Shown: positions 42,823 to 52,071 of the stretch, piece after piece
Layout of the letters: each line of letters opens with the position of its first letter
Numbering within the stretch: position 1 is the stretch's first letter
Assembly: GCF_052044135.1 (NCBI RefSeq)
Contig: NZ_JBQDYF010000007.1
Span: forward strand, 1 to 64,000
DNA from: Salinisphaera sp052044135
GTDB taxonomy: Bacteria > Pseudomonadota > Gammaproteobacteria > Nevskiales > Salinisphaeraceae
DNA length: 64,000 nucleotides
Direction of reading: 5' to 3'
Program-made: the position numbers and the translations under genes
The notes under the pieces: model-generated
Databases searched by the model: none
Seen by the model: the letters and a program-made list of their open reading frames with translations, nothing else
Told to the model about the DNA's origin: nothing

Positions 42823-43362
42823 ATGTCCTCCCAGCGGATCATCAACAAATATCCGAATCGACGGCTGTATGACACCGAAGTCAGCCGCTACATCACGCTC
42901 GAGAACATTCGCCAGCTCGTCATCGCCAACGAAGACTTCAAGGTCGTGGACAAGCGCAGCGGGCACGACATCACCCGCAGCATCCTGCTGCAGGTGATCA
43001 GCGAGCAGGAAGAAGGCGGCAATCCGATCTTTCGGACCGAGGTGTTACGCAACATCATTCGCTTCTATGGCGACTCGATGCAGAGCACCATGAGTTCGTA
43101 TCTCGAGCTGTCGCTCGAATTCTTCAACGAGCAGCAGTCGCAGTTCCGGGACCGATTGCGCCGTCTGCTGGGGGCCAACAACCCGCTCGCAGCCCTGCGC
43201 GAGTTGTCGCAGGACCAGCTGCCCCTATGGCGCAGTGTACGCCGCGAGTTTCTCGCCAACATGGCGCGCCGTGACTCGTCAGCGGCGAAAGAGCGGGCAA
43301 CCGAACGCCCCCCCGAAGAGGGCGGGCCGACCGGCACCGGGCGTAACCGGCCATCCGATTGA
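42823..43362 (+). CDS. phaR: polyhydroxyalkanoate synthesis repressor PhaR
   Basis: The 179-residue protein starts RIIKKYPNRRLYD-like (RIINKYPNRRLYDTEVSRYITLENIRQLV), the DNA-binding PHB/PHA accumulation regulator domain, followed by a second domain (RNIIRFYGDSMQSTMSSYLELSLEFF) and a low-complexity tail. PhaR represses phasin and its own gene until it is titrated by polyester granules. No phasin or synthase gene is in the window, so its target here is unknown. Confidence 0.92.
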   Translation: MSSQRIINKYPNRRLYDTEVSRYITLENIRQLVIANEDFKVVDKRSGHDITRSILLQVISEQEEGGNPIFRTEVLRNIIRFYGDSMQSTMSSYLELSLEFFNEQQSQFRDRLRRLLGANNPLAALRELSQDQLPLWRSVRREFLANMARRDSSAAKERATERPPEEGGPTGTGRNRPSD

Positions 43363-43392
43363 ATGGGCCGGGAAAATTTCTGGCGACGACGC

Positions 43393-43420
43393 TTGATTTA
43401 TACGAAAGTCGTACTATACT
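43393..43420 (+). promoter_or_regulatory. sigma-70 promoter of a candidate small RNA
   Basis: TTGATT (43393-43398) and TATACT (43415-43420) are separated by 16 bp. The spacer holds the palindrome TACGA-AAG-TCGTA (43401-43413), a possible repressor site. Expected transcription start is near 43427. Confidence 0.65.
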
Positions 43421-43426
43421 TAGGCC

Positions 43427-43514
43427 ACGGTCGCAAAGGCGACCACCGTATCTCCTCCGAAAGGCCTAACGGCCTTTCTCGCACTTAGCCCCCTTACCCA
43501 AGGGGGCTTTTTTT
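43427..43514 (+). ncRNA. candidate small RNA with three hairpins and an unpaired CUCCUCC motif
   Basis: About 88 nt lie between the promoter (43393-43420) and a strong terminator, with no ORF on this strand before the opposing pnp gene. Predicted parts: a 5' hairpin (GGTCGC-AAAG-GCGACC, or a longer form using ACGGT/ACCGT); an exposed CTCCTCC (43452-43458), complementary to Shine-Dalgarno sequences; a second hairpin (GAAAGGCC-TAAC-GGCCTTTC, 43459-43478); a linker; and the terminator. This layout fits a base-pairing regulatory RNA. It was not matched to a known family. Confidence 0.6.
43487..43514 (+). terminator. rho-independent terminator of the candidate small RNA
   Basis: AGCCCCCTT (43487-43495) pairs with AAGGGGGCT (43500-43508) around a four-base loop and is followed by a run of T to 43514. 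It could also terminate readthrough from phaR. Confidence 0.9.
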
Positions 43515-43592
43515 ATGGTCACGATCCCATGGCACGGCGCGCGCCGCAGTCGCCGGGGTCGGGCCGGCCCAGGCGGATAATCAGCGCGCATG

Positions 43593-43620
43593 AAAAAGGC
43601 GCCCCCGGGGAGGCGCCTTT
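43593..43620 (-). terminator. rho-independent terminator of pnp
   Basis: On the minus strand, AAAGGCGCC (43620 down to 43612) pairs with GGCGCCTTT (43603 down to 43595) and is followed by further T residues. It lies about 30 bp after the pnp stop. Confidence 0.85.
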
Positions 43621-43651
43621 CGCGTTGCCGCCAGATCAGCAACCGGAACGA

Positions 43652-45775
43652 TCAGCCCTCGGCGCTTGCCTCGGGCTCGGCCAGTTCCTTCATCGAAAGC
43701 CGGACACGGCCCTGACGATCGACTTCCAGCACCTTGACCTTGACCATCTGGCCTTCGGACAGCTCGTCCGTGACGTTCTCCACACGATGCGGCGCGATCT
43801 GCGAGATATGCACCAGACCGTCGCGGCCCGGCGCCAGGTTGACGAAGGCGCCGAAGTCGACGATGCGAACGACCTTGCCTTCGTAGATCTGGCCGGCCTC
43901 GATGTCCTTGGTGATCTCCTCGATACGCTGGATCGCGAGATCCGCCGCCGATTTGTCGACCGCGGCAACGTGAATCGTGCCGTCATCCTCGATGTCGATG
44001 GACGCGCCGGTCTCTTCGGTGATCGAGCGGATGGTCGCCCCGCCCTTGCCGATCACGTCGCGGATCTTCTCCGAATCGATCTTGATCGTGAAGATGCGCG
44101 GCGCCCACTCGGAGACTTCCTTGCGCGGCGCGTCGATCGCCTCGGACATGACGTCCAGGATGTGCAGACGGCCTTCCCGGGCCTGGTCCAGCGCGACTTC
44201 CATGATCTCGCGCGTGATGCCGCCGATCTTGATATCCATCTGCAGCGCGGTGATGCCGTTCTTGGACCCGGCCACCTTGAAGTCCATGTCGCCGAGGTGA
44301 TCCTCGTCACCCAGGATATCCGTGAGCACGGCGAACTTGTCGCCTTCCTTGATCAGGCCCATGGCCACACCGGCGACCGGCGCCTTGATCGGCACGCCCG
44401 CGTCCATCAACGCCAGGCTGGTGCCACAGACCGAGGCCATGGAGGACGAGCCATTGGATTCGGTGACTTCCGAGACCACGCGCATGACGTAGGGGAACTC
44501 GTTCTCGAGATCCGGTAACACGCCCATGATCCCGCGCTTGGCCAGCTTGCCGTGGCCGATCTCGCGCCGCTTGGGGCTGCCCATAAAGCCGGTCTCGCCC
44601 ACGCAGTACGGGGGAAAGTTGTAGTGCAGCATGAACGGGTCTTCATACTTGCCTTCGACCGCGTCGATGAGCTGCGCATCACGACCCGTGCCGAGCGTGG
44701 CGACCGCCAGGGCCTGAGTTTCGCCGCGGGTGAACAACGCCGAGCCGTGGGTCCGGGGCAGCACGCCGGTGCGAATGGTCAGCTCGCGCACGGTGCGCGT
44801 GTCACGCCCGTCGATACGCGGCTCGCCTTCGAGGATCCGCGAACGCACGGTCTTCTTCTCGAGATCGCCGAGCGCGCCCTTCACGTCTTCACGCGAGTAG
44901 CCCGCCTCACCTTCGGCCGCCGCCACTTCCTCGACAACCTTGTCCTTGATCTCGCCGAGGCGTGTCTGGCGCTCCTGCTTGTCGGCGATCTGGTAGGCAG
45001 CGGTGACGTCCTCGCCGGCAATGCGCGCGACCGCCTCGGCCAGCGACTCGTCCTTCTCGGCCGCCTGCCAGTGCCAGGCGGGCTTGGCGGCTTCCGCCGC
45101 CAGCGCGCTGATCGCCTGGATCGCGGCCTGCAACTGTTCGTGGCCGAACAGCACCGCCCCCAACATGATCTGTTCCGACAGCTGCTTGGCTTCGGATTCC
45201 ACCATCAGCACGGCGTCGGACGTACCGGCGACGACGAGGTTGAGGTCGCTTTCCTTGGCCTGGGTCGCGCTCGGATTGAGCACGTACTCGCCATGGGCAT
45301 AACCCACGCGCGCCCCGCCGATGGGGCCGTCGAACGGCATGCCCGACAGCGCCAGCGCGGCCGAGGCACCGATCATGGCAGGAATGTCGGGATCGATCTC
45401 GGGATCGACCGACATCACCGTGGCAATGATCTGGACTTCATTATGGAAACCCTTGGGAAACAGCGGCCGGATCGGGCGATCGATCAGACGGCAGGTCAGC
45501 GTTTCCTTCTCGCCCGGGCGGCCTTCGCGCTTGAAGAACCCGCCGGGGATCTTGCCGCCGGCATAGGTGCGCTCCTGGTAATTGACGGTCAACGGAAAGA
45601 AATTCGCATCGGGCTTGGCTTCCTTTTTCCCGACCGCGGTGACGAGCACCACGGTGTCGCCCATGCTGACCTTGACCGCGCCATCCGCCTGGCGCGCGAT
45701 TTCACCGGTTTCCAGCGTGACGTCGTGCTCGCCGTACTGGAACGTTTGCCGGCTGGTGACTTCTACTTTACTCAC
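43652..45775 (-). CDS. pnp: polyribonucleotide nucleotidyltransferase
   Basis: PNPase degrades RNA 3' to 5' phosphorolytically and is part of the degradosome. The 707-residue protein has two RNase PH domains (the first with FFPLTVNYQERTYAGGKIPGGFFKREGRP; the second with catalytic-site residues around SPKRREIGHGKLAKRG, ESNGSSSMASVCG and LGDEDHLGDMDFKVAG), then KH (IGKGGATIRSITEETGASIDIEDDG) and S1 (YEGKVVRIVDFGAFVNLAPGRDGLVHISQIA). It follows rpsO, the universal rpsO-pnp pair, behind the rpsO terminator. Confidence 0.98.
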   Translation of the reverse strand: MSKVEVTSRQTFQYGEHDVTLETGEIARQADGAVKVSMGDTVVLVTAVGKKEAKPDANFFPLTVNYQERTYAGGKIPGGFFKREGRPGEKETLTCRLIDRPIRPLFPKGFHNEVQIIATVMSVDPEIDPDIPAMIGASAALALSGMPFDGPIGGARVGYAHGEYVLNPSATQAKESDLNLVVAGTSDAVLMVESEAKQLSEQIMLGAVLFGHEQLQAAIQAISALAAEAAKPAWHWQAAEKDESLAEAVARIAGEDVTAAYQIADKQERQTRLGEIKDKVVEEVAAAEGEAGYSREDVKGALGDLEKKTVRSRILEGEPRIDGRDTRTVRELTIRTGVLPRTHGSALFTRGETQALAVATLGTGRDAQLIDAVEGKYEDPFMLHYNFPPYCVGETGFMGSPKRREIGHGKLAKRGIMGVLPDLENEFPYVMRVVSEVTESNGSSSMASVCGTSLALMDAGVPIKAPVAGVAMGLIKEGDKFAVLTDILGDEDHLGDMDFKVAGSKNGITALQMDIKIGGITREIMEVALDQAREGRLHILDVMSEAIDAPRKEVSEWAPRIFTIKIDSEKIRDVIGKGGATIRSITEETGASIDIEDDGTIHVAAVDKSAADLAIQRIEEITKDIEAGQIYEGKVVRIVDFGAFVNLAPGRDGLVHISQIAPHRVENVTDELSEGQMVKVKVLEVDRQGRVRLSMKELAEPEASAEG

Positions 45776-45807
45776 GTATTTCTTCCTGGCTTCTTGCTTT
45801 CTGAAAC

Positions 45808-45845
45808 AAAAAAGCGCCCGGCTCGGGCATCCCGAGGGGCGCTTT
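45808..45845 (-). terminator. terminator/attenuator between rpsO and pnp
   Basis: On the minus strand a long stem (AAAGCGCCCCTCGGG with CCCGAGCCGGGCGCTTT, one bulge) is followed by TTTTT. It starts about 28 bp after rpsO. In E. coli partial readthrough at the equivalent position and RNase III processing control pnp. Confidence 0.85.
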
Positions 45846-45872
45846 GGCGATCAAGCGAAAATGATCGCGCGC

Positions 45873-46142
45873 TTAGCGACGCAGACCAAGATCCTGAATG
45901 ATCGTCTTGTAGCGGTTGGCGTCATGACGCTTCACGTAATCGAGCAGCTTGCGGCGACGGTTGACCATCTTGAGCAGGCCGCGCCGCGAATGATGATCCG
46001 CCTTGTGCTGGTCGAAATGCGCGCCGAGCTGGCTGATACGGGTGGTCAGCAGCGCGATCTGCACTTCGGGCGAGCCGGTATCGCTGCTTGCGCGGCCGTA
46101 TTTCTCGATAACGTCGGCTTTTTCTTGCGTCGACAGAGCCAT
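45873..46142 (-). CDS. rpsO: 30S ribosomal protein S15
   Basis: S15 binds the 16S rRNA central junction early in 30S assembly. The 89-residue protein has the standard sequence MALSTQEKADVIEKYGRASSDTGSPEVQIALLTTRISQL, with the HSRRGLLKMVNRRRKLLDYVKR helix. AGGAG precedes ATG at 46142. Its own promoter (46303-46331) gives a leader of about 150 nt, the usual site of S15 autoregulation. Confidence 0.98.
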   Translation of the reverse strand: MALSTQEKADVIEKYGRASSDTGSPEVQIALLTTRISQLGAHFDQHKADHHSRRGLLKMVNRRRKLLDYVKRHDANRYKTIIQDLGLRR

Positions 46143-46302
46143 AATCACTCCTGGAGTTGTCTTGGCGAGCCCGCGCAACTGGATCGTGCTGCAGTCTGGC
46201 TTTTTCCAAATCGGGGCCGAGTCGACGTTCAGCTCACCCTTTGGGAAAAGCCCGTGCGTTGGCCAGTTGCCTGATGGGACCGCCGGGTTCGGTGGAGGAC
46301 GT

Positions 46303-46331
46303 ATTCTAGCGGCGAAAGCGCGCGCTTACAA
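46303..46331 (-). promoter_or_regulatory. sigma-70 promoter of rpsO
   Basis: On the minus strand TTGTAA (46331 down to 46326) and TAGAAT (46308 down to 46303) are 17 bp apart. Position between truB and rpsO matches the rpsO promoter of E. coli. Confidence 0.7.
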
Positions 46332-46368
46332 CCGCTAAAAAGGCGATTTTCCGCGCGTTTCGCCGTTG

Positions 46369-47292
46369 TCATGGTTGCGGGCGCGCGAACAACCGCTTCG
46401 GGCGAAGCGCGCCATCGCCCGGGCAATAGCCCAGGCCCAGGAGGTGCCCCGCCGGCGACACCACACGCAACAGCCCGTCGCGCGCCGGCCAGTCGCCGTA
46501 TACCGTTCGACCATGCAGGATCGCGTCAGCCTGCGCGGCATCGACCGATGCCGCCGGCCAGTCGCCAATCAGGGCCGAAACCGGCCGCAGCCAGGCATGC
46601 AGGCGTTCGGGCTCGTCGCGAGCCGCCGCCTCGATCGACGCGAGTTCGATCATCGGCTCGTCGGCGCCCAGCGACCCGACCCGAGTGCGACGCAACGAGG
46701 CGACATGCGCGCAACCGCCCCAGGCGCGCGCGATATCCTCGACCAGCGTGCGCACATAGGTACCGCTGCTTACCGCCACGTCGAGCGTCAGGCTGTCCGC
46801 ACCGGCCGTAACCAGGTCGAGCGCGTGCACGGTAATCGTTCGCGGCTCGCGCTCGATCGTACGGCCTTCGCGTGCGTATTCGTAGAGCGGTTTGCCGTCG
46901 ACTTTCAGCGCCGAATACATGGGCGGAACCTGCGTCTGGACGCCGACGAACCCGGCCAGTATCGACGCCAGCGCATCGCCCGTGGGCGTGGCCACGTCGC
47001 TGCTTTGCGACCACTCGCCTTCGGCATCGCCGGTCGTGGTTTCCCGACCGATACGCGCAGTCACCCGGTAATGCTTGTCGGCCGCCAGCAGATAAGCGGA
47101 CAGTTTGGTCGCCTCGCCAAGACACACGGGCAACAGACCGGTCGCCAGCGGATCGAGACTGCCGGTATGGCCGGCCTTGCGGGCATCGAACGCCCGCCGC
47201 ACCCGCTGCAGCGCATGATTCGAGGACACGCCGAGCGGCTTGTCCAGAAGAATCACACCGTCGATGTCGCGGCCCTTGTTACGACGCGCCAC
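46369..47292 (-). CDS. truB: tRNA pseudouridine(55) synthase
   Basis: TruB makes pseudouridine 55 in the T-loop of all elongator tRNAs. The 307-residue protein begins at GTG 47292 (MARRNKGRDIDGVILLDKPLGVSSN); no ATG is closer and the start overlaps the rbfA stop by 14 bases. The catalytic aspartate is in GHTGSLDPLATGLLPVCLGEATK. YRVTARIGRETTTGDAEGE and the C-terminal PUA-like part (GLLRVVSPAGHLLGLGYC) follow. Confidence 0.96.
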   Translation of the reverse strand: MARRNKGRDIDGVILLDKPLGVSSNHALQRVRRAFDARKAGHTGSLDPLATGLLPVCLGEATKLSAYLLAADKHYRVTARIGRETTTGDAEGEWSQSSDVATPTGDALASILAGFVGVQTQVPPMYSALKVDGKPLYEYAREGRTIEREPRTITVHALDLVTAGADSLTLDVAVSSGTYVRTLVEDIARAWGGCAHVASLRRTRVGSLGADEPMIELASIEAAARDEPERLHAWLRPVSALIGDWPAASVDAAQADAILHGRTVYGDWPARDGLLRVVSPAGHLLGLGYCPGDGALRPKRLFARPQP

Positions 47293-47704
47293 GATCCGGG
47301 CCCGCCGTGTCGTCCTCGCGGGCGGTGGACTCGGCGTTGTCGCGGTCTTCGCGCACCGCGCCGGATATGATCTGGTCCAGACGCTGCGCTTCCCGCTCGG
47401 TTGCATCCTCGATGAAGCGCAGATCCGGCATCACCCGCAACCGCAGGCGCTGGCCGAGATGCTTTTTGAGAAAACCCCGGGCGGCCCGCAGCCCCGCGAT
47501 CGCCTCCGCCGATTTCTCGGCGGGCGCGGTCACGTCGAAGTTGCTGACAAACACCTTCGCATATTTCAGATCCGGAGAAACCTCGACGTCCGTGATCGTT
47601 ACGAACGTCACCCGGGGATCCTTGACCTGTGTGGCGATCAGGACCCCGAGCTCGCGCTTGAGCTCCTCACCGACCCGCTGATGACGTGAGAATTCGCGTC
47701 CCAT
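47279..47704 (-). CDS. rbfA: 30S ribosome-binding factor RbfA
   Basis: RbfA is a cold-shock KH-type factor for late 30S maturation. The 141-residue protein starts MGREFSRHQRVGEELKRELG. It has the KH signature VKDPRVTFVTITDVEVSPDLKYAKVFVS and PDLRFIEDATEREAQRLDQI, then an acidic disordered tail. The start at 47704 is preferred over an extension overlapping infB. It is 8 bp after infB. Confidence 0.95.
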   Translation of the reverse strand: MGREFSRHQRVGEELKRELGVLIATQVKDPRVTFVTITDVEVSPDLKYAKVFVSNFDVTAPAEKSAEAIAGLRAARGFLKKHLGQRLRLRVMPDLRFIEDATEREAQRLDQIISGAVREDRDNAESTAREDDTAGPDRGAS

Positions 47705-47711
47705 CGCCGGC

Positions 47712-50414
47712 TCAGGCCGTCTCGGTGTCGGCGACCTTGCGCTGAACCTCAGTGCGCTCATACACCTCGATCTGATCGCCCGGCTTGATGTCGTTGTAGT
47801 TCTTCACGCCGATACCGCATTCGGTGCCGGCGGGCACACGATCCACCGCGTCCTTGTGGCGCCGCAGCGATTCCAGTTCGCCCTCGTAGATCACCACGTT
47901 GTCGCGCAGCACGCGGATCGGCTGACCCCGCACCACCGCACCGTCGGCGACCACACAACCGGCGATCGCGCCGAGCTTGGAGGAGCGGAACACGTCGCGT
48001 ACCTCGGCCAGGCCGATGATCTCTTCGCGCAGCTCGGTGCCCAGCAGACCGCTGACCGCATCGGTGACGTCCTGGATCGCCTCGTAGATCACGCTGTAGT
48101 AGCGCACATCCACGCCGGCTTCCGCGATCGTCTTGCGCGCCTTGTTATCGGCACGCACGTTGAAACCGATGATGATCGCCTGTGAGGCCAGCGCGAGTTC
48201 GACGTCGGATTCGCTGATACCGCCGACACCACTCGAAATGATCCGGATCTTGACCTCTTCGCTCGGGATCTTGCGCAGCGATTCGACCAGCGCTTCCACG
48301 CTGCCCTGCACGTCGCCCTTGATGAGCAGGTTGAGATCCTTGGTTTCGGTCGGACCGTCGTCGCCGATCGCGGAGAACACCTCCTCGAGCCGTGCCGCCT
48401 GTTGCTGGGCCAGCTTCGACTCGCGCTGATGCTCCTCGCGCTGCGCGGCGATTTCGCGCGCCTTCTTCTCGTTCGCCACCACGAAGGCATCGTCGCCGGC
48501 TTCCGGGGTGCCCGACAGACCCAGCACCTCCACCGGTATCGACGGGCCGGCCTCCTTCACCTGCTCGCCGAGCTCGTTGAACATCGCCCGGACGCGACCG
48601 TAATGCGGCCCCGCGAGAATACTGTCGCCGCGCTTGAGCCTGCCGGCCTTGACCAGAATGGTCGCCACCGGGCCACGGCCCTTCTCCAGGCTGGATTCGA
48701 TCACCACGCCGCGCGCGGCGACATCGATCGGCGCCTTGAACTCGGAAACCTCGGCCTGCAACAGCACCGCGTCCAGCAGGTCGTCGATGCCTTCGCCGGT
48801 CTTGGACGAAACCGGCACCACCTGCACGTCGCCGCCCCAGTCCTCGGGGATGATGCCCTCGGCCGACAGGCCCGACTTGACCTTGTCCATGTCGGCGCCA
48901 CTGACATCCATCTTGGTCACGGCGACCACGATGGGCACGCCGGCGGCGCGCGCATGCTGGATCGATTCCCTGGTCTGCGGCATGACGCCGTCATCAGCCG
49001 CGACGATCAGAATCGCGATATCGGTAATTTCGGCACCGCGTGCACGCATGCGCGTGAACGCCGCGTGGCCCGGGGTGTCGATGAACGTGATCGCGCCCTT
49101 GTCGTGCTGCACATGGTAGGCGCCGATATGCTGGGTAATGCCACCGGCCTCGCCCGCCTGCACCTTGGTGCGCCGAATGTAGTCCAGCAGCGAGGTCTTG
49201 CCGTGGTCGACGTGGCCCATGATGGTCACCACCGGTGCCCGCGGCACGCCCTCGACCTGCTCTTCCTCGGCCCGCACTTCCTCGGCCAGCGCCTCTTCGG
49301 CGGTTTCCGAATGCACGGGTTTCGGGTTGTGGCCCATTTCCTCGACGATGATATGGGCGGTTTCCTGATCAACCGTCTGGTTGATGGTCGCCATCACGCC
49401 AAGGCGCATCATGCGCTTGAGCACTTCACCGCCCTTGACCGCCATCTTCTGCGCCAGATCGGCCACGGTGATGGTTTCGGGGATCTCGATGTCGCGCACG
49501 ACCGGGGCTGTCGGACGTTCAAAGGTATGCTCGGTGGCCACGTTGACGTTCTTCTGGCGCCGGCCGCCGCCTCGCTTCTTCTTGTCCTTGCGCCGACCCT
49601 GCTTGCCTTCGGCGACATGCAGCTCCTTGCGCGGCTTGTTGCCGCCAGCGGGCGCCGCCTTGGCGGCACTCGCGCCAGCACCGCTTTCGGCGCCGCGAGC
49701 CCGCTCGCGCTCGCGCGCCACGTCCTCTTCGGTGCGGCCATGACTTTCCGCGGCCCGCCGCAGGTTTTCCTGTGCACGCGAGCGCGCGGCGTCGACCCGA
49801 ACCCCGAGACGGGCACGCTCACGCTCCATGGCCTCGCGACTGGCCTGGGCTTCGGCGTCCTTTCGCGCCTGGATCTGGGCCTGGCGCTTGGCTTCGGCCT
49901 CAGCGCGCTGGCGCTCTTCCTCTTCGCGCCGGGCGCGGTCCTCGGCCTCCTTGCGCTCACGCTCCTCGCGCTGCGCGCGCTCGGCGGCCTCCGCCTCCAC
50001 GCGCGCCTGCTCGGCGGCCTGGTCGAGCTCCTGGCTCTGCGCCGGCTGCGCGCTCGCCTCGTTCTCGGGCTTGTCGTCGCCCGCGGCTTCCTGGCCGCGG
50101 TTCGCGAACGTACGCCGCTTGCGCACCTCGACACTGACCGTACGGCCCGACGATCCACCACGCCCGGTGTTGACCTTGAGCTCCGACGTTGAACGCCGGC
50201 GCGACGATACGCCGGACCGCTTGGTACCGAGCTTTCCGCCCGAGCGGCCTGTGTCCGCCGAGCGCAAGTGACGCAACAGCTTGAGTTTATCGTCGTCGCT
50301 GATCTGATCGTCGGCCGTGGAAGCGGATACGCCCGCCTCGGCCAAGCGCGAGACAAGTCGCTCCACCGGAATACCGACTTCCGATGCCAGCTGTTTGACT
50401 GTCGTTTGCGCCAT
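47712..50414 (-). CDS. infB: translation initiation factor IF-2
   Basis: IF-2 is the GTPase that brings fMet-tRNA to the ribosome. The 900-residue protein has an N-terminal IF2N domain (VKQLASEVGIPVERLVSRLAEAGV), a long Ala/Glu/Arg/Gln-rich coiled segment (about 100-290), and a second IF2N-like part (ETITVADLAQKMAVKGGEVLKRMM). The G domain has G1 GHVDHGKTS near 400, G3 DTPGHAAF and G4 TKMD, followed by the C-terminal fMet-binding domain. No strong internal start was assigned, though enteric infB has several. Confidence 0.97.
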   Translation of the reverse strand: MAQTTVKQLASEVGIPVERLVSRLAEAGVSASTADDQISDDDKLKLLRHLRSADTGRSGGKLGTKRSGVSSRRRSTSELKVNTGRGGSSGRTVSVEVRKRRTFANRGQEAAGDDKPENEASAQPAQSQELDQAAEQARVEAEAAERAQREERERKEAEDRARREEEERQRAEAEAKRQAQIQARKDAEAQASREAMERERARLGVRVDAARSRAQENLRRAAESHGRTEEDVARERERARGAESGAGASAAKAAPAGGNKPRKELHVAEGKQGRRKDKKKRGGGRRQKNVNVATEHTFERPTAPVVRDIEIPETITVADLAQKMAVKGGEVLKRMMRLGVMATINQTVDQETAHIIVEEMGHNPKPVHSETAEEALAEEVRAEEEQVEGVPRAPVVTIMGHVDHGKTSLLDYIRRTKVQAGEAGGITQHIGAYHVQHDKGAITFIDTPGHAAFTRMRARGAEITDIAILIVAADDGVMPQTRESIQHARAAGVPIVVAVTKMDVSGADMDKVKSGLSAEGIIPEDWGGDVQVVPVSSKTGEGIDDLLDAVLLQAEVSEFKAPIDVAARGVVIESSLEKGRGPVATILVKAGRLKRGDSILAGPHYGRVRAMFNELGEQVKEAGPSIPVEVLGLSGTPEAGDDAFVVANEKKAREIAAQREEHQRESKLAQQQAARLEEVFSAIGDDGPTETKDLNLLIKGDVQGSVEALVESLRKIPSEEVKIRIISSGVGGISESDVELALASQAIIIGFNVRADNKARKTIAEAGVDVRYYSVIYEAIQDVTDAVSGLLGTELREEIIGLAEVRDVFRSSKLGAIAGCVVADGAVVRGQPIRVLRDNVVIYEGELESLRRHKDAVDRVPAGTECGIGVKNYNDIKPGDQIEVYERTEVQRKVADTETA

Positions 50415-50480
50415 ATTTTACTTACTCCGTGGTGCCCACGCGCTATCGGCGGGGCCATCCGTTCCGTTCGATCGCCCTAA

Positions 50481-52007
50481 TTATTCTGCGCTGGCCTGCT
50501 CATCGGCAAACCAGTGCGCCCGGGCGGCCATGATCAGCTCGCCGGCGGCCTTCTCGTCGATCTCGACCAGCTCCATGAGCTCGTCGGCGCCGAGTTCGGC
50601 CAGCTCGTCGCGCGAGCCCACGCCGGCTGCCGCCAGCTGGCCCGCGAACTGTTCGTCGACACCGTCGACTTCGAGCAGATCCGGCTCATATTCCGCGTCG
50701 CCGCCTTCGGCGCTCGAGATCGCCTTGGACAACAGGTAATCGCGTGCGCGACTGCGCAACTCCTCGACGATATCCTCGTCGAATTCCTCGATCTCGAGCA
50801 ATTCAGCCTCGGGCACGTAGGCGATTTCCTCAGTCGAGGTAAAACCTTCCTGAACGAGGATAACCGCGACCTCGTCATCGACATCGAGTTGTTCGCGAAA
50901 CATGACCTGAAGCTGTTCACCTTCGGCCTCGCTCTTCGCGTCCGCGTCCTCGAGCGTCATGACGTTGAGCTTCCAACCCGTCAGCTCGGAGGCCAGACGA
51001 ATATTCTGACCGCCGCGGCCAATCGCCTTGGCCAGGGAATCCTCGGCCACCGCCAGATCCATACTACCCGAATCCTCGTCGAGAACGATGGATTCGACAT
51101 CCGCCGGCGCCATGGCATTGATCACGAATTGTGCCGGATTCTCGTTCCACATGATGATATCAATGCGTTCGCCGGCAAGCTCGTTGGACACGCTTTGCAC
51201 CCGTGAGCCGCGCATGCCGACGCAGGCGCCGACCGGATCGATCCGGCGATCCTTGGCCTGCACCGCAATTTTGGCACGCAACCCCGGATCGCGCGAGGCC
51301 CCGCGCAGCTCGATCAGGCCCTGACCGACTTCCGGCACCTCGAGCTTGAACAACTCGATGAGAAACTCCGGCTTGCTGCGGGACACGAACAGCTGCGGCC
51401 CACGCTGTTCAGGACGGACATCATACAGATAACCGCGGACCCGGTCGCCCGGGCGCATCGGCTCGCGCGGAATCATCTGATCACGCGGAATGATCGCCTC
51501 GGCGTTACCGCCCAGGTCGAGAATGACGGCGCCGCGCTCCATGCGCTTGACCAGCCCCGTGATCAACTCGCCGACACGGTGCCTGTAGGCGTCCACGATC
51601 TGGGCCCGCTCGGCCTCGCGCACTTTCTGTACGATAACCTGCTTGGCCGCCTGCGCCGCGATACGGCCGAACTCGACCGATTCCATCGGTTGCTCGATGA
51701 AATCGCCGACCTCGACTTCGGGATGCGTTTCGCGCGCGGTCTCGAGTGAGATCTCGCGATCCGGGGCTTCAATGAACACCGGCTCGCCGTCCTCGCCCTC
51801 GGCACCGGGATCGATCACCTGCCAGCGACGAAACGTCTTGTAATCGCCGGTCTTGCGGTCGACTTCGACACGCACCGCGATCTCCCCGCCATGCTTCTTG
51901 CGGGTCGCCGACGCCAGCGCGGCCTCGATCGCCTCGAAGATGATCTCGCGATCGACGCCTTTCTCGTTCGATACCGCTTCGGCGACTAAAAGGACATTTT
52001 TATTCAT
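50481..52007 (-). CDS. nusA: transcription termination/antitermination factor NusA
   Basis: NusA binds RNA polymerase and modulates pausing, termination and antitermination. The 508-residue protein has the N-terminal domain (MNKNVLLVAEAVSNEKGVDREIIFEAIE), an S1 domain, KH1/KH2 (EVGQGLIELRGASRDPGLRAKIAVQ and ACVGMRGSRVQSVSNELAGERIDIIMW) and two acidic C-terminal repeats. ATG 52007 follows AGGTGG. Known autoregulation of this operon in E. coli is through NusA itself. Confidence 0.97.
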   Translation of the reverse strand: MNKNVLLVAEAVSNEKGVDREIIFEAIEAALASATRKKHGGEIAVRVEVDRKTGDYKTFRRWQVIDPGAEGEDGEPVFIEAPDREISLETARETHPEVEVGDFIEQPMESVEFGRIAAQAAKQVIVQKVREAERAQIVDAYRHRVGELITGLVKRMERGAVILDLGGNAEAIIPRDQMIPREPMRPGDRVRGYLYDVRPEQRGPQLFVSRSKPEFLIELFKLEVPEVGQGLIELRGASRDPGLRAKIAVQAKDRRIDPVGACVGMRGSRVQSVSNELAGERIDIIMWNENPAQFVINAMAPADVESIVLDEDSGSMDLAVAEDSLAKAIGRGGQNIRLASELTGWKLNVMTLEDADAKSEAEGEQLQVMFREQLDVDDEVAVILVQEGFTSTEEIAYVPEAELLEIEEFDEDIVEELRSRARDYLLSKAISSAEGGDAEYEPDLLEVDGVDEQFAGQLAAAGVGSRDELAELGADELMELVEIDEKAAGELIMAARAHWFADEQASAE

Positions 52008-52071
52008 CACACCACCTGAGTGTTTCGCTTACGCCGGCCCGGAAGGACCGTTGCAGACCCGATCCGTCGCC

